From Pseudonocardia endophytica (GTDB lineage Bacteria; Actinomycetota; Actinomycetes; Mycobacteriales; Pseudonocardiaceae): a stretch of 64,000 nt of DNA. This document shows positions 47,616-56,732 of the stretch, one piece after another. The first letter of the stretch is position 1; each line of letters opens with the position of its first letter. Location: positions 1,798,001-1,862,000 of the forward strand of contig NZ_SMFZ01000001.1 of NCBI RefSeq assembly GCF_004339565.1, written 5' to 3'. The position numbers and the translations under genes are program-made. Under the pieces are notes generated by a model. That model was given only the letters and a program-made list of their open reading frames with translations. It was not told the DNA's origin and made no database searches.

Positions 47616-49763
47616 GTGACGGACCGCCGCACCGCAGATCAGGTTCCGGTCGGCGGACCGGTCGCTCCCGGGCTCGACGCCCTGTTCGATGCACGGTCCG
47701 TCGCCGTGGTGGGCGCCTCCGACGACCGGAACAAGCTCGCCGGGCGGGTGCTGGCGCTGCTGACCGGGAGCGGGTTCGACGGCACGGTCCACCCGGTGAA
47801 CCCGCGGCGCGACACGGTCCAGGGGCTTCCGTCGTTCCCGTCGGTGGCCGCGCTGCCCGAGGTCCCTGACCTCGCGGTCGTGATCGTCCCGGCCGACGCG
47901 GTCGAGGCGGCGGTCGTCGAGTGTGCCGTGGCGGGTGTCCGGGTCGCCGTCGTGACCTCGGCCGGGTTCGCCGAGACCGGCGCCGCGGGCGCGGCGGTGC
48001 AGCGACGGATGGCGGACGCCGCCCGGCGGGCGGGGATGCGGCTGCTCGGGCCGAACTGCCTGGGCGCGGTGAACTCCGCGAGCCGCCTCTGCGCGTCGTT
48101 CTCCGCGACGTTCGTCCGCGGGCTCCCGACGCCGGGCCCGGTCGGGGTGGTCAGCCAGAGCGGCGCCTACGGCGGGCACGTCCTGCACCTGGCCGGCGTG
48201 CGCGGCCTCGGCGTGCGGTACTGGCTCACCACCGGCAACGAGGCCGACATCGACGTCGCCGAGGGCATCCGCTGGATGGCCGAGCGCGACGACGTCTCGG
48301 TGATCCTCGCCTACGTGGAGGGTGTCTCCGACGGCGCGCGGTTCGTCGACGCGCTGCGGGCCGCGCACCGGACGCGCACGCCGGTCGTCGTGCTGCGCAC
48401 CGGGTCCTCGCGGGCCGGGGGACGCGCGGCCGCGTCGCACACCGGTGCGTTCACCGGCTCGGACGCGGTGTTCGACCGGGTGCTCGCCGAGTACGGCGCC
48501 CACCGGGCCCGCACGATCGAGGAGCAGCTCGACGTCGTCTACGCGTGTTCCCGCGGGATACCCGCTCCGGGGCGCCGGCTCGGCGTCGTGACGGTGTCCG
48601 GCGGGGTCGGAGCGCAGATCTGCGACGCCGCGGACCGCTACGGTCTCGAGCTTCCGGAGCTCCCGGAGGCGGCGAGGGAACGGGTGACGGCGCTGCTGCC
48701 GTACGCGACCGTCGCGAACCCCGTCGACACCACCGCGAACATCCTGCAGCGGACCGACGTGCTGACCGCGGCCGTCGAGACGATCTTCTCCCGGCGCACG
48801 TACGACACGCTGGTCGCGTTCTTCACGACGGTGCTGCTCAACGCGGACACGGCCGCCGCCGTGCTGTCCGCGATGACCGACGCGCTCGCGTACCGGGCGG
48901 GCGAGACCGTCGCGATCTGCATGATCGCCGAGCCGGAGACGGTGGCCGCGTTCGAGCGGGCGGGCTGCCTGGTGTTCGAGGACCCGGACCGGGTGGTGCG
49001 CGCCGTCGCGGCCCTCGCCGGGTTCGCCGAGGCGTTCGCGCGGCCCGTGCCGCCTCCGTCCGCGGTCACCCTTCCGACCACGGTCCTGCGCGGGCCGTTC
49101 GACCAGCCCACCGCGCGATCCGTGCTCGCGAACGCCGGGATCCCGGTCCTCCCGATCGAGACCGCCGGATCGGCCGACGACGCCGTCGCCGCGGCCGGGC
49201 GTCTCGGGTACCCGGTGGTGGTGAAGGCGGTCTCCCCCGACGTCGAGCACTTCTCCGACGCGGGCGGGGTCGCACTCGCCCTGGAGACGGCGGACCAGGT
49301 GCGGGCGGCGTTCGACCAGGTCACGACGTCGGTTCGCCGGTCCCACCCGGACGCGCACGTCACCGGGGTGGCCGTCTCGCCGATGGCGCGGGCCGGTGGC
49401 GTCGAGACGATCGTCGGCGTGAGCAGGGATCCGGTGTTCGGCCCGGTCGTGCTGCTCGGCCTCGGTGGGGTGTACGTCGAGACGCTCGGCGACACGGTGA
49501 CCCGCCTCGCCCCCGTGGACGACGACGGCGCCCGCGCGATGATCGACGAGCTGCGGGGATCCGCCCTGCTCACCGGCTCCCGCGGACGTCCCGCGGCCGA
49601 CATCGGTGCGCTGGCCACGGCCCTGGTGCGGCTGTCGGAGTTCGCCGTCGAGCACCCGGAGGTGGTGTCCGCGGAGGTGAACCCGCTCGTGGTGTGGACG
49701 GACGGCGCGGCCGCGCTGGACACGGTGGTGACCACCGGCTCCGAACAGGACGGACGACCGTGA
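47616..49763 (+). CDS. ADP-forming acyl-CoA ligase (acetyl-CoA synthetase family)
   Basis: The 715-residue protein from the GTG at 47616 has all modules of the NDP-forming acyl-CoA ligases in one chain. These are a CoA-binding domain (SVAVVGASDDRNKLAGRVL), succinyl-CoA-ligase-like domains (GVVSQSGAYGG, and the phosphorylated His275 in ASHTGAFTGSD), and a C-terminal ATP-grasp domain (YPVVVKAVSPDVEHFSDAGG, VLLGLGGVYVETLGD, SAEVNPLVV). It interconverts an acid plus CoA and ATP with the acyl-CoA and ADP. The acid could be a product of the nearby P450 or aldolase pathways, but this is open. It has no clear operon partner. Confidence 0.9.
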   Translation: MTDRRTADQVPVGGPVAPGLDALFDARSVAVVGASDDRNKLAGRVLALLTGSGFDGTVHPVNPRRDTVQGLPSFPSVAALPEVPDLAVVIVPADAVEAAVVECAVAGVRVAVVTSAGFAETGAAGAAVQRRMADAARRAGMRLLGPNCLGAVNSASRLCASFSATFVRGLPTPGPVGVVSQSGAYGGHVLHLAGVRGLGVRYWLTTGNEADIDVAEGIRWMAERDDVSVILAYVEGVSDGARFVDALRAAHRTRTPVVVLRTGSSRAGGRAAASHTGAFTGSDAVFDRVLAEYGAHRARTIEEQLDVVYACSRGIPAPGRRLGVVTVSGGVGAQICDAADRYGLELPELPEAARERVTALLPYATVANPVDTTANILQRTDVLTAAVETIFSRRTYDTLVAFFTTVLLNADTAAAVLSAMTDALAYRAGETVAICMIAEPETVAAFERAGCLVFEDPDRVVRAVAALAGFAEAFARPVPPPSAVTLPTTVLRGPFDQPTARSVLANAGIPVLPIETAGSADDAVAAAGRLGYPVVVKAVSPDVEHFSDAGGVALALETADQVRAAFDQVTTSVRRSHPDAHVTGVAVSPMARAGGVETIVGVSRDPVFGPVVLLGLGGVYVETLGDTVTRLAPVDDDGARAMIDELRGSALLTGSRGRPAADIGALATALVRLSEFAVEHPEVVSAEVNPLVVWTDGAAALDTVVTTGSEQDGRP

Positions 49764-49848
49764 CCCGCCGACCCGGGTGACCGACGAGCGGTGGCAGGAG
49801 GTGGGCGACGACGCCACCGGCAGGGTCGTGCAGTCGGAGCCGCCGGGC

Positions 49849-50346
49849 TCACGCGTCCGTGAGCGAGGGCGGAGCGTCCCCGCGCGGCGTGAGGCGGAAC
49901 GCGCGGGCGCCGGCGGCCCACGCCTTCGCGAGGTCGGCGGGATCCGGCTCGCCCTGCTGGTCGAGACCGATCTTGTTGAAGGCGGCGAAGTTGTGGTTGT
50001 CACGCGACATGTCCGCGTACGCCGCGACGACACCCGCCTCGTCGGTGATCACCTGCACGTCGGCCGTGCGCCGCCTGCCCATCAGGCGGACGACGACCGG
50101 CGTGCCGGTCCGCAGGTTGCGACCCCACGTGAACGGCGTCCCGATCAGCAGGACCTCGCCCTGCCGGGTGTACGCCACCGGCACGTCGAAGCGCCTCCCC
50201 GAGGTGCGGCCCACGATCTCCAGCTCGACCAGCCGGCGGCCGACGACCCGGCACAGCAGCGGCGTGCGGAGCAGCGTGTGCACGACGGCGTTGGCGACTC
50301 CCTGCATCCTCATGGTGGTGGCCCGGGGCGGGACGTTCGTGGTCAT
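49849..50346 (-). CDS. DDN-like F420-dependent nitroreductase/quinone reductase family protein
   Basis: The 165-residue protein starts at an ATG after GGAGGAAACC. It has the DUF385/DDN split-barrel pattern: VELEIVGRTSGRRFDVPVAY, VLLIGTPFTWGRNLRTGTP and RTADVQVITD. Members bind F420 and reduce quinones or nitro compounds. It is divergent from the ECF41-type sigma factor, which usually controls a neighbouring redox enzyme, so it is a likely target. Substrate unknown. Confidence 0.78.
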   Translation of the reverse strand: MTTNVPPRATTMRMQGVANAVVHTLLRTPLLCRVVGRRLVELEIVGRTSGRRFDVPVAYTRQGEVLLIGTPFTWGRNLRTGTPVVVRLMGRRRTADVQVITDEAGVVAAYADMSRDNHNFAAFNKIGLDQQGEPDPADLAKAWAAGARAFRLTPRGDAPPSLTDA

Positions 50347-50370
50347 GGTTTCCTCCGGTCTCGACGGTGG

Positions 50371-50397
50371 TGTGACGTCGGCCTGCTGCGGATCGTC
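50371..50397 (+). promoter_or_regulatory. candidate ECF41-type autoregulated promoter
   Basis: TGTGACG (50371-50377), a 16-nt spacer, and CGTC (50394-50397) resemble the TGTCACA-N16-CGTC pattern reported for ECF41 promoters, with five of seven bases in the first box. It lies 36 nt before the sigma factor start. Confidence 0.45.
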
Positions 50398-50432
50398 ATA
50401 GCGGTGACGGACGGCGCGGGCGAAAGGTAACG

Positions 50433-51335
50433 ATGGGCATCGACGCGAGCGAGGGCGACACCGCGGACCGGGCGGCGGGCTTCGAGGCGCACCGCGGCCG
50501 GTTGCGGGCGATCGCCTACCGGATGCTGGGGTCGGTGGCCGACGCCGACGACGCGGTGCAGGAGACCTGGCTGCGGTTCGCGGGGTCGGACACCGGCGCC
50601 GTCCGGAACCCGGCGGGCTGGCTCACCACCGTCCTGTCGCGCATCTGCCTGGACATGTTGCGCGCCAGGGCGTCGCGGCGCGAGGAGCCGTGGGAGATCC
50701 ACCTGCCGGACCCGGTCGTGAGCGCGGTCGACCGGGACGACCCGGAACACCAGGCGGTGCTCGCCGACTCGGTGGCGCTCGCCCTGCTCGTCGTCCTGGA
50801 CACGCTCTCGCCGTCGGAGCGCCTCGCGTTCGTCCTGCACGACCTGTTCGGCGTGCCGTTCGCCCAGATCGGCCCGATGCTCGACCGCTCGCCGGCCGCC
50901 GCGAAACAGCTCGCCAGCCGCGCCCGGAACCGCGTCCGTGCGAACCCTCCGGTGTCGAACGTCGACCCCGGACGGCAGCGCGCGATGGCGGAGGCGTTCC
51001 TGGCCGCGGCACGTGACGGCGATCTCGCCCGGCTGATGGCCGTGCTCGACGGGGACGTGGTGCTGCGGGCCGACACGGGCGACGGTCCGTGGGGCCCGTC
51101 GGAGGTCGTGCGGGGCGCCGAGGCGGTCGCCGGGCGGGTGACCCGGTTCAGCGGACTCGCCCGTCTCGCGCGGCCGGTCGTCGTCAACGGGGCTCCCGGC
51201 TACCTCACCGTCGCGCAGGGACGCCCGTTCTCGCTGCTCACGGTCGTCGTCCGGGACGACCGGATCGTCGAGATCGACGTGCTCGCCGACCCCGACCGGC
51301 TGGACCTGCTCCTCGACGGGCGCGTCGAGGAGTAG
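50433..51335 (+). CDS. ECF41-type RNA polymerase sigma factor with SnoaL-like C-terminal domain
   Basis: The 300-residue protein has sigma region 2 (RLRAIAYRMLGSVADADDAV, VQETWLRF) and region 4 (LSPSERLAFVLHDLFGVPFA, QIGPMLDRSPAAAKQLASRA). The C-terminal extension of about 120 residues (AFLAAARDGDLARLMAVLDG onward) is the SnoaL-like domain that replaces an anti-sigma factor in ECF41 proteins (SigJ-like). It directs transcription of itself and a neighbouring redox gene. The DDN-like gene is divergent from it. The usual carboxymuconolactone-decarboxylase partner is absent. Confidence 0.9.
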   Translation: MGIDASEGDTADRAAGFEAHRGRLRAIAYRMLGSVADADDAVQETWLRFAGSDTGAVRNPAGWLTTVLSRICLDMLRARASRREEPWEIHLPDPVVSAVDRDDPEHQAVLADSVALALLVVLDTLSPSERLAFVLHDLFGVPFAQIGPMLDRSPAAAKQLASRARNRVRANPPVSNVDPGRQRAMAEAFLAAARDGDLARLMAVLDGDVVLRADTGDGPWGPSEVVRGAEAVAGRVTRFSGLARLARPVVVNGAPGYLTVAQGRPFSLLTVVVRDDRIVEIDVLADPDRLDLLLDGRVEE

Positions 51336-51410
51336 GTCGGCGGCGTCCGTCCTCGGCTGGCCGACCACCGCATCACGCCGCCGACCGAGACGGTCGGCTC
51401 CCGAGACAGC

Positions 51411-52274
51411 TCATGTCACGGCCGCGATCAGCTTCTCCAGGCCGGCCCATGTCACGCCCGGCATCAGGTTGAACGTGACGTACGTGATGCCCAGTTCCTC
51501 GCGCAGGGACCGGATCCGGTCGGCCGCGGCGTCGACCGGCCCCGGCAGGTAGGCGGCCATCCGCCGCAGGTCGTCGTCGGACCTGTCGGGCACGAGGAAC
51601 CGCATGACGGACAGGTCCTCCGGGTCGTCGAGACCGGTGTGCAGGAAGCTGAACGCGAGCTCGATCTCGGCGATGCGGTCCCCTGCCTCGCGGCGGAGGA
51701 ACCGGACGCGGTCGGCGAGGTGCTCGTGGGTCCCCCAGCTCGGGAACGCGGCGATGTCGGCGTGCCGGGCGGCGACACCGAGCATCCGGTCACCGACGCC
51801 CGCGATCATGATCGGCGGCGGGCTCTGCACGGGACGCGGGAGGTGGTCCGGGCCGGACAACAGGCGCCGGACGGCCGTCGCGGTCTCGGCGACCCGGTCC
51901 ACCCGCGCCGCGGGCGTCGGGACGGGGAGGCCGGCGGCTGTGAAGTCGGCGTCGCCGTAGCCGGCTCCGAGGCCGATCTCCAGCCGCCCGCCGGTCGCCG
52001 AGTCGACGGCGGCCAGGTCCCGTGCGAGCACCGCGGGCGTGTAGAGCGGCGTGTTCAGCACGAGCGTCCCCACCCGGACCGCCGGTGCCGCAGCCGCGAC
52101 GGCGGCCAACGGCACCAGCGGCGCGGTCAGGCCGATGTGGTCGGGCAGCAGGACCACGTCCACGCCGATGCCCGCCGCTCGCCGGGCCTGCTCGGCCATC
52201 TCCGGCACCGGTTCGCGCCCGAGCAGGGCCAGTCCGATCCGGGTACGACGGGTGGTGTCGAGTGTGTGCGTCAT
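51411..52274 (-). CDS. F420-type LLM oxidoreductase
   Basis: The 287-residue luciferase-like protein starts at the ATG at 52274. Blocks are RRTRIGLALLGREPVPEMAE, LLPDHIGLTAPLVPLAAVAA, RVGTLVLNTPLYTPAVLARD, RLEIGLGAGYGDADFTAAGL and PPPIMIAGVGDRMLGVAARH. They fit the TIGR03621-type F420-dependent group better than the FMN monooxygenases of the sulfur region. It converges on the sigma factor gene. Function beyond hydride transfer is unknown. Confidence 0.82.
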   Translation of the reverse strand: MTHTLDTTRRTRIGLALLGREPVPEMAEQARRAAGIGVDVVLLPDHIGLTAPLVPLAAVAAAAPAVRVGTLVLNTPLYTPAVLARDLAAVDSATGGRLEIGLGAGYGDADFTAAGLPVPTPAARVDRVAETATAVRRLLSGPDHLPRPVQSPPPIMIAGVGDRMLGVAARHADIAAFPSWGTHEHLADRVRFLRREAGDRIAEIELAFSFLHTGLDDPEDLSVMRFLVPDRSDDDLRRMAAYLPGPVDAAADRIRSLREELGITYVTFNLMPGVTWAGLEKLIAAVT

Positions 52275-52370
52275 GGCGGCGACGGTGACGCGGGGCGCTG
52301 ACCGGCTGCTTGCCGCGCGGTCGGGCGGCACCGCAAGCGTCCGTCAAGTCACACCAGGATCGGACGGACG

Positions 52371-53036
52371 ATGGACGACGACGCAGGCCCCCTCGCGGGC
52401 GAGCTGGTCACCGAGACGATCGACGTCGACGGCGGACGGTCGGTCACGGCCTACGTCCCGCCCGATCCACCGGACGGCGTCGTCGTCGGCGGCGACGGCC
52501 AGGCGACCCGACGGTGGGCCGCCGCCCTCGAGTCCGCGGGCCGGACGTCGACGATGATCGTCGGTGTCCATCGGGTCGACGACGAGACGGCGCGGCTCCA
52601 CGAGTACTCGCCGGGTTTCGACCCGGCCCGGTTCGCGGCGCACGAGCGGCTGCTCGTGGAGGACGTCGGCCGGTGGACGTCGTCGCGGTTCGGGGTGGCC
52701 CCGCCCGCAGCGCGCACCGCGGTGTTCGGGGTCTCGGCAGGCGGGGAGCTCGCGCTCGCGCTGGGGCTGCGGCATCCCGACGTCTTCGGCGCCGTGCTCT
52801 GCGCGTCGCCCGGCGCGGGTTACCGCCCTCCCGCGACGCTTCCGGCTCGGCTGCCGCGCACGTACCTCGTGGCCGGGACGGACGAGCCGTTCTTCCGGGA
52901 CAACGCGACCCGGTGGGCCACCGCCCTGCGGGATGCGGGCGCCGACGTCGTCCTGCGGGAACGGCCCGGATCGCACGGCGACGACTTCTGGTACCGGGAG
53001 TTCCCGCTGATGACGGCGTGGGCGTTCGGGCGATGA
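52371..53036 (+). CDS. alpha/beta hydrolase (esterase D-like)
   Basis: The 221-residue protein has the nucleophile elbow GVSAGGE (Ser at about 122), preceded by HEYSPGFDPARFAAHERLLV, and the C-terminal catalytic His in RPGSHGDDFWYREFP. This is the Fes/EsrD-type esterase fold (PF00756). It may hydrolyse an ester or thioester. The N-terminal part is shorter than usual. It is divergent from the LLM gene. Confidence 0.75.
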   Translation: MDDDAGPLAGELVTETIDVDGGRSVTAYVPPDPPDGVVVGGDGQATRRWAAALESAGRTSTMIVGVHRVDDETARLHEYSPGFDPARFAAHERLLVEDVGRWTSSRFGVAPPAARTAVFGVSAGGELALALGLRHPDVFGAVLCASPGAGYRPPATLPARLPRTYLVAGTDEPFFRDNATRWATALRDAGADVVLRERPGSHGDDFWYREFPLMTAWAFGR

Positions 53037-53115
53037 CGACGGCAGGCGTGCGGTCCGTGACCGCGCAGCGGGATCATCGGAGGTGCCGACCACCACCGAA
53101 CCCGGGGAGCGACCC

Positions 53116-53526
53116 ATGGATCTCGACGAGGCTCGCGCCGTCGTGCGCGAGCAGCCGCACGCCGTGCTGGCCACCACCCGTCGCGACGGCGGCCCGCAGA
53201 TGTCACCCGTCGCCGTCGCCGTGGACGACGACGGCCGCCTGCTCGTCAGCACCCGCGAGACCGCCGTGAAGACCCTCAACCTGCGACGGGACCCGAGGGC
53301 GTGGCTGTGCGTGCTGGCCGACGGGTTCTTCGGACGGTGGGTCCAGGTCGAGGGCACGGCCGAGATCGTCGAGCTGCCGGACGCGATGGGCCTGCTGGAG
53401 GACTACTACCGCAGGGTGTCCGGCGAGCACCCCGACTGGGACGACTACCGCGCCGCCATGCAGCGGGAGCGGCGGGTGGTCCTGCGGATCACGATCGACC
53501 GGGCGGGGCCCGACCGGTCCGGCTGA
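53116..53526 (+). CDS. PPOX-class (split-barrel) F420/FMN-dependent oxidoreductase
   Basis: The 136-residue protein starts at an ATG after GGGGAGC. It shows the pyridoxamine-5'-phosphate-oxidase-like barrel: HAVLATTRRDGGPQMSPVAV, LLVSTRETAVKTLNLRRDPR and WVQVEGTAEIVELPDAM. The Rv1155-type TIGR03618 family matches this length and pattern and uses F420. It lies 79 bp after the esterase, perhaps co-transcribed. Substrate unknown. Confidence 0.82.
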   Translation: MDLDEARAVVREQPHAVLATTRRDGGPQMSPVAVAVDDDGRLLVSTRETAVKTLNLRRDPRAWLCVLADGFFGRWVQVEGTAEIVELPDAMGLLEDYYRRVSGEHPDWDDYRAAMQRERRVVLRITIDRAGPDRSG

Positions 53527-53699
53527 GGCCTCCCCCCGGGGACGCCCGACCACCGACGATCGGATCCCGGGAAGCGACCCGGGTCGCCGACGCGCTGGTC
53601 GGGCGCGGTGTCCGACGCCGGGCGGGAAGGGTCCCGCACGGCGATCGCCTCCGGGCGACGAGCCGCGCGGGGACCGGTCCGCGCGGTTAGCGTGCCGCC

Positions 53700-55364
53700 G
53701 TGGAGATCCTGGTCATCGGACTGCTGGGGATGCTCGCGGTCGCCGGGGCGTCGGCCCTGTCCGAACGCGTCGGTGTGGCGGCGCCGCTGCTGCTCGTGGT
53801 CGTCGGGCTCGTGGTGAGCCAGCTGCCCGGGGTGCCGGTGGTCGAGGTGGACCCGGAGTGGGTGCTCGCCGGGATCGTGCCACCGCTGCTGTTCTCCTCG
53901 GCCGTGTCGATGCCGACGATGAACTTCCGCCGCGAGTTCGGCGCGATCAGCGGGCTGTCGGTCCTGCTCGTCGTGGCGTCGACGGCCGTGATCGGGGTCG
54001 TGCTGGCGGCCGTCGTCCCCGGCCTCGGGCTGGCCGCGGGGTTCGCGCTGGGCGCGATCCTGAGCCCGACCGACGCCGTCGCGACCGGGATCGTGAAGCG
54101 GGTCGGCGTCTCGGCGCGGGTCACCACGGTGCTCGACGGCGAGAGCATGCTCAACGACGCCACGGCGCTCGTCGTGCTGCGGGCCGCGATCGCCGCGACG
54201 GCGGCCTCGGTGTCGATCGGCGGCGTGCTGGGCGACTTCGCGCTGGCCGTCGCGGTGGCCGTCGCCGTCGGGCTGGCCGTCGGGTGGGTCGGGCTGCGCG
54301 TCCGCGCCCGGGTGAGCGCCGCGCGGGTCGGGACGGTGATCTCCTACGCGCTGCCGTTCGCGGCGTCGCTCCCGGCCGAGGCGCTGGGCGGGTCGGGGCT
54401 GGTCGCCGCCGTCGTCGCCGGGCTGCTCACCGGGCAGGGCGCCATCCGTCACCTCTCGCCGCAGGACCGGCTCTCCGACCGGCAGAACTGGCGGACGATG
54501 GAGACGCTGCTGGAGGGTGCGATCTTCCTGATCATGGGCCTGCAGCTGCCGACGGTGCTGGGCGACCTGCACGCCGACGGCGGGTCGGTCGGGCAGGGCG
54601 TGGCGCTGGCCGCGCTCGCGCTGGTACTGACGCTCGTCGTCCGCGCCGCCTACACGGCTCCGCTGCTCGCCCTGCAGCGCAGGCTCTCCCGTCGGAAGAC
54701 GTCCGAGCGGTCCGAGCTGCAGCTCACCGACCAGGCGCTGGACAGCGGCGTGATCTCCTACCGCGGCCGGTCCCGGGACATCGAGCCGGAGAACGTCGAC
54801 CGGTTCCGCTCCCGGCTCCGACGGCGGATGGCCGACATCGACTACCTGCTCGCCGAGCCGCTGGGCGCGCGCGAGGGCGCGGTGATCGTCTGGGCGGGGA
54901 TGCGGGGCGCGGTCACGCTCGCCGCGGCGCAGACGCTGCCCGAGGACGCGCCGCAGCGCTCGTTGCTGGTCGTCGTCGCGTTCCTGGTCGCGGCGGCGTC
55001 GCTGCTGTTCCAGGGGTCGACGCTGGCCTGGGTCGTCCACCGGGTGAAGCCGGCGGGCCCCGATCCGGAGGCGGCGGCGGCCGAGCGGGACGAGCTCCAG
55101 AGCCGGATGCGGGCCGTCGCCATCGAGGTCCTGAAGCGTCACCCGACCCAGCCGTGGGCGGCGGAGTTCCTGGAACGCTCCGCGGAGAAGGCCGGGACCC
55201 CCGACCCCACGGCGATGAGCGACCTCCGTCTGGAGATGATCCGCGCCCAGCGGGAGTCGCTCGTCGCGGCGAGGGCGGAGGGCCGGTTCGACGCCGCCGC
55301 GCTGAGCGCCGCCCTGGAGACGCTCGACGCCGAGCAGATCAACATCGAGATGCGCGCGGGCTGA
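53700..55364 (+). CDS. CPA1-type Na+/H+ antiporter
   Basis: The 554-residue membrane protein from the GTG at 53700 has about twelve TM segments. It carries CPA1 signatures: GIVPPLLFSSAVSMP, FALGAILSPTDAVATGIVKR, LDGESMLNDATALV (ND motif of the cation site) and WAGMRGAVTLAAAQTLP. A cytoplasmic helical tail follows (residues about 440-554). It exchanges Na+ or K+ for H+. There is no good ribosome-binding site before the start, so the mRNA may be leaderless. It converges with a P450 gene, with 4 bp between the stops. Confidence 0.92.
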   Translation: MEILVIGLLGMLAVAGASALSERVGVAAPLLLVVVGLVVSQLPGVPVVEVDPEWVLAGIVPPLLFSSAVSMPTMNFRREFGAISGLSVLLVVASTAVIGVVLAAVVPGLGLAAGFALGAILSPTDAVATGIVKRVGVSARVTTVLDGESMLNDATALVVLRAAIAATAASVSIGGVLGDFALAVAVAVAVGLAVGWVGLRVRARVSAARVGTVISYALPFAASLPAEALGGSGLVAAVVAGLLTGQGAIRHLSPQDRLSDRQNWRTMETLLEGAIFLIMGLQLPTVLGDLHADGGSVGQGVALAALALVLTLVVRAAYTAPLLALQRRLSRRKTSERSELQLTDQALDSGVISYRGRSRDIEPENVDRFRSRLRRRMADIDYLLAEPLGAREGAVIVWAGMRGAVTLAAAQTLPEDAPQRSLLVVVAFLVAAASLLFQGSTLAWVVHRVKPAGPDPEAAAAERDELQSRMRAVAIEVLKRHPTQPWAAEFLERSAEKAGTPDPTAMSDLRLEMIRAQRESLVAARAEGRFDAAALSAALETLDAEQINIEMRAG

Positions 55365-55368
55365 CCTC

Positions 55369-56595
55369 TCACCAGGTGACCGGCAGCCTCCACGCGCCGT
55401 AGATGGCGGCGTCGTCCTTGAAGTCGACCTCGTCCACCGGCACCGCCAGGCGCAGGCCGGGGATGCGGCGGAACAGCGTGCCGAACACGACCTCGAGCTC
55501 CTGGCGCGCCAGGTTCTGGCCGAGGCACTGGTGCGGGCCGAACCCGAACGCGATGTGGTGCCGGGCGCCGCGTTCGACGTCCAGGGCGTCCGGCTCGTCG
55601 AACACGCGGGGGTCGCGGTTCACGGCCAGTCCGGAGACGATCACGCCCTCGCCGGCCCGGATCGTCTCGCCCGCGATCTCGACGTCCTCGGTCGCCACCC
55701 GGGAGGTGGCCGTCCCGACGATGCTGAAGTAGCGCAGCAGCTCCTCGACGGCCAGCGGGATCCGGCTCGGGTCCGACGTGAGCAGCGCCAGCTGGTCGGG
55801 ACGCTCCAGCAGCCCGACGACGCCCAGCGAGATCATGTTCGCGGTCGTCTCGTGCCCGGCGGCCAGCAGCAGGAACGCGAGGCTGACCATGGCGGCGTGG
55901 TCGAACGTCCCCTCGGCCTTCTGCGCCGCGATCTGCCGCGAGAACAGGTCGTCGCCGGGCTCGGACTCCTTGCGCGTGATCAGCTCCGCCAGGTAGCCGC
56001 GCAGCTCGTCGAGCGCCCGCTGCTTGTCCGCCGACGGCGTGGTCCGCCGGATCAGCGCGGACGTGCGGACCTGGAAGAAGTCGTGGTCGTCGTACGGGAC
56101 GCCGAGCATCTCGCAGATCACCAGGGACGGCACCGGCAGCGACAGCGCGGCCACCAGGTCGACCGGGTGCTCGTCGGCGGCCAGCATCTCGTCGACGAAA
56201 CCGTCCACGATCTGCTCGATCCGGGGCCGCAGCGCGGCCAGCCGCTTGACGGTGAACTCGCCGATCACCGCCCGCCGCGCCGCGGAGTGTTCCGCACCGT
56301 CCATCCCGATCATCGACGGCGGCTGGTTGCGGAAGCGCTCGCGGACGGCCGGGTCGCCGTCGGGCAGCGGGAACCGGGGCAGGCGCCGGTCGGAGGAGAA
56401 CCGCCGGTCGGTGAGGATCGCGCGCCCCTCCTCGTGCCGGCTCACCCACCACGCCTCGTCACCGCCGCGCAGCCGCACCCGGCTCACGGCCGCCTGTTCC
56501 CGCTGACGCCCGTACTGCTCGGGCTCGGCGAACGGACAGGTCCGGACGGCCGGGTACGTCTCATCGGCCACCGCGCCGCTCACTGTGTCGGTCAC
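55369..56595 (-). CDS. cytochrome P450
   Basis: The 408-residue P450 starts at the GTG at 56595 after GGGGGTGG; the frame extends 5 codons to a TTG at 56610. The I-helix is LLAAGHETTANM, the ExxR is in EELLRYF, and the heme loop is FGFGPHQCLG with the Cys at about 357. This is the CYP105/CYP107-like soluble bacterial type. The divergent TetR regulator at 56733 and a nested palindrome between them point to repression relieved by a substrate-like ligand. No ferredoxin gene is close. Confidence 0.92.
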   Translation of the reverse strand: MTDTVSGAVADETYPAVRTCPFAEPEQYGRQREQAAVSRVRLRGGDEAWWVSRHEEGRAILTDRRFSSDRRLPRFPLPDGDPAVRERFRNQPPSMIGMDGAEHSAARRAVIGEFTVKRLAALRPRIEQIVDGFVDEMLAADEHPVDLVAALSLPVPSLVICEMLGVPYDDHDFFQVRTSALIRRTTPSADKQRALDELRGYLAELITRKESEPGDDLFSRQIAAQKAEGTFDHAAMVSLAFLLLAAGHETTANMISLGVVGLLERPDQLALLTSDPSRIPLAVEELLRYFSIVGTATSRVATEDVEIAGETIRAGEGVIVSGLAVNRDPRVFDEPDALDVERGARHHIAFGFGPHQCLGQNLARQELEVVFGTLFRRIPGLRLAVPVDEVDFKDDAAIYGAWRLPVTW

Positions 56596-56614
56596 CGGGA
56601 CCACCCCCAACTAT

Positions 56615-56667
56615 GTGGACGAACTTCCTCCACTTCCACGGTATCCATGTGGAGGATCTCCGTCCAC
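56615..56667. promoter_or_regulatory. nested palindromic operator between P450 and TetR genes
   Basis: GTGGACG (56615-56621) mirrors CGTCCAC (56661-56667), and TCCTCCAC (56626-56633) mirrors GTGGAGGA (56649-56656). The 53-bp block is therefore symmetrical at both levels. It overlaps the expected P450 promoter and lies 66 bp before the TetR start. It is a strong candidate site for that regulator. Confidence 0.65.
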
Positions 56668-56732
56668 TTGCTGTGGGCGCGGTGTCCGTTCCGCCCGGTA
56701 CCCGTGAGAACATCTTCCGATCGGGAGGTGCG

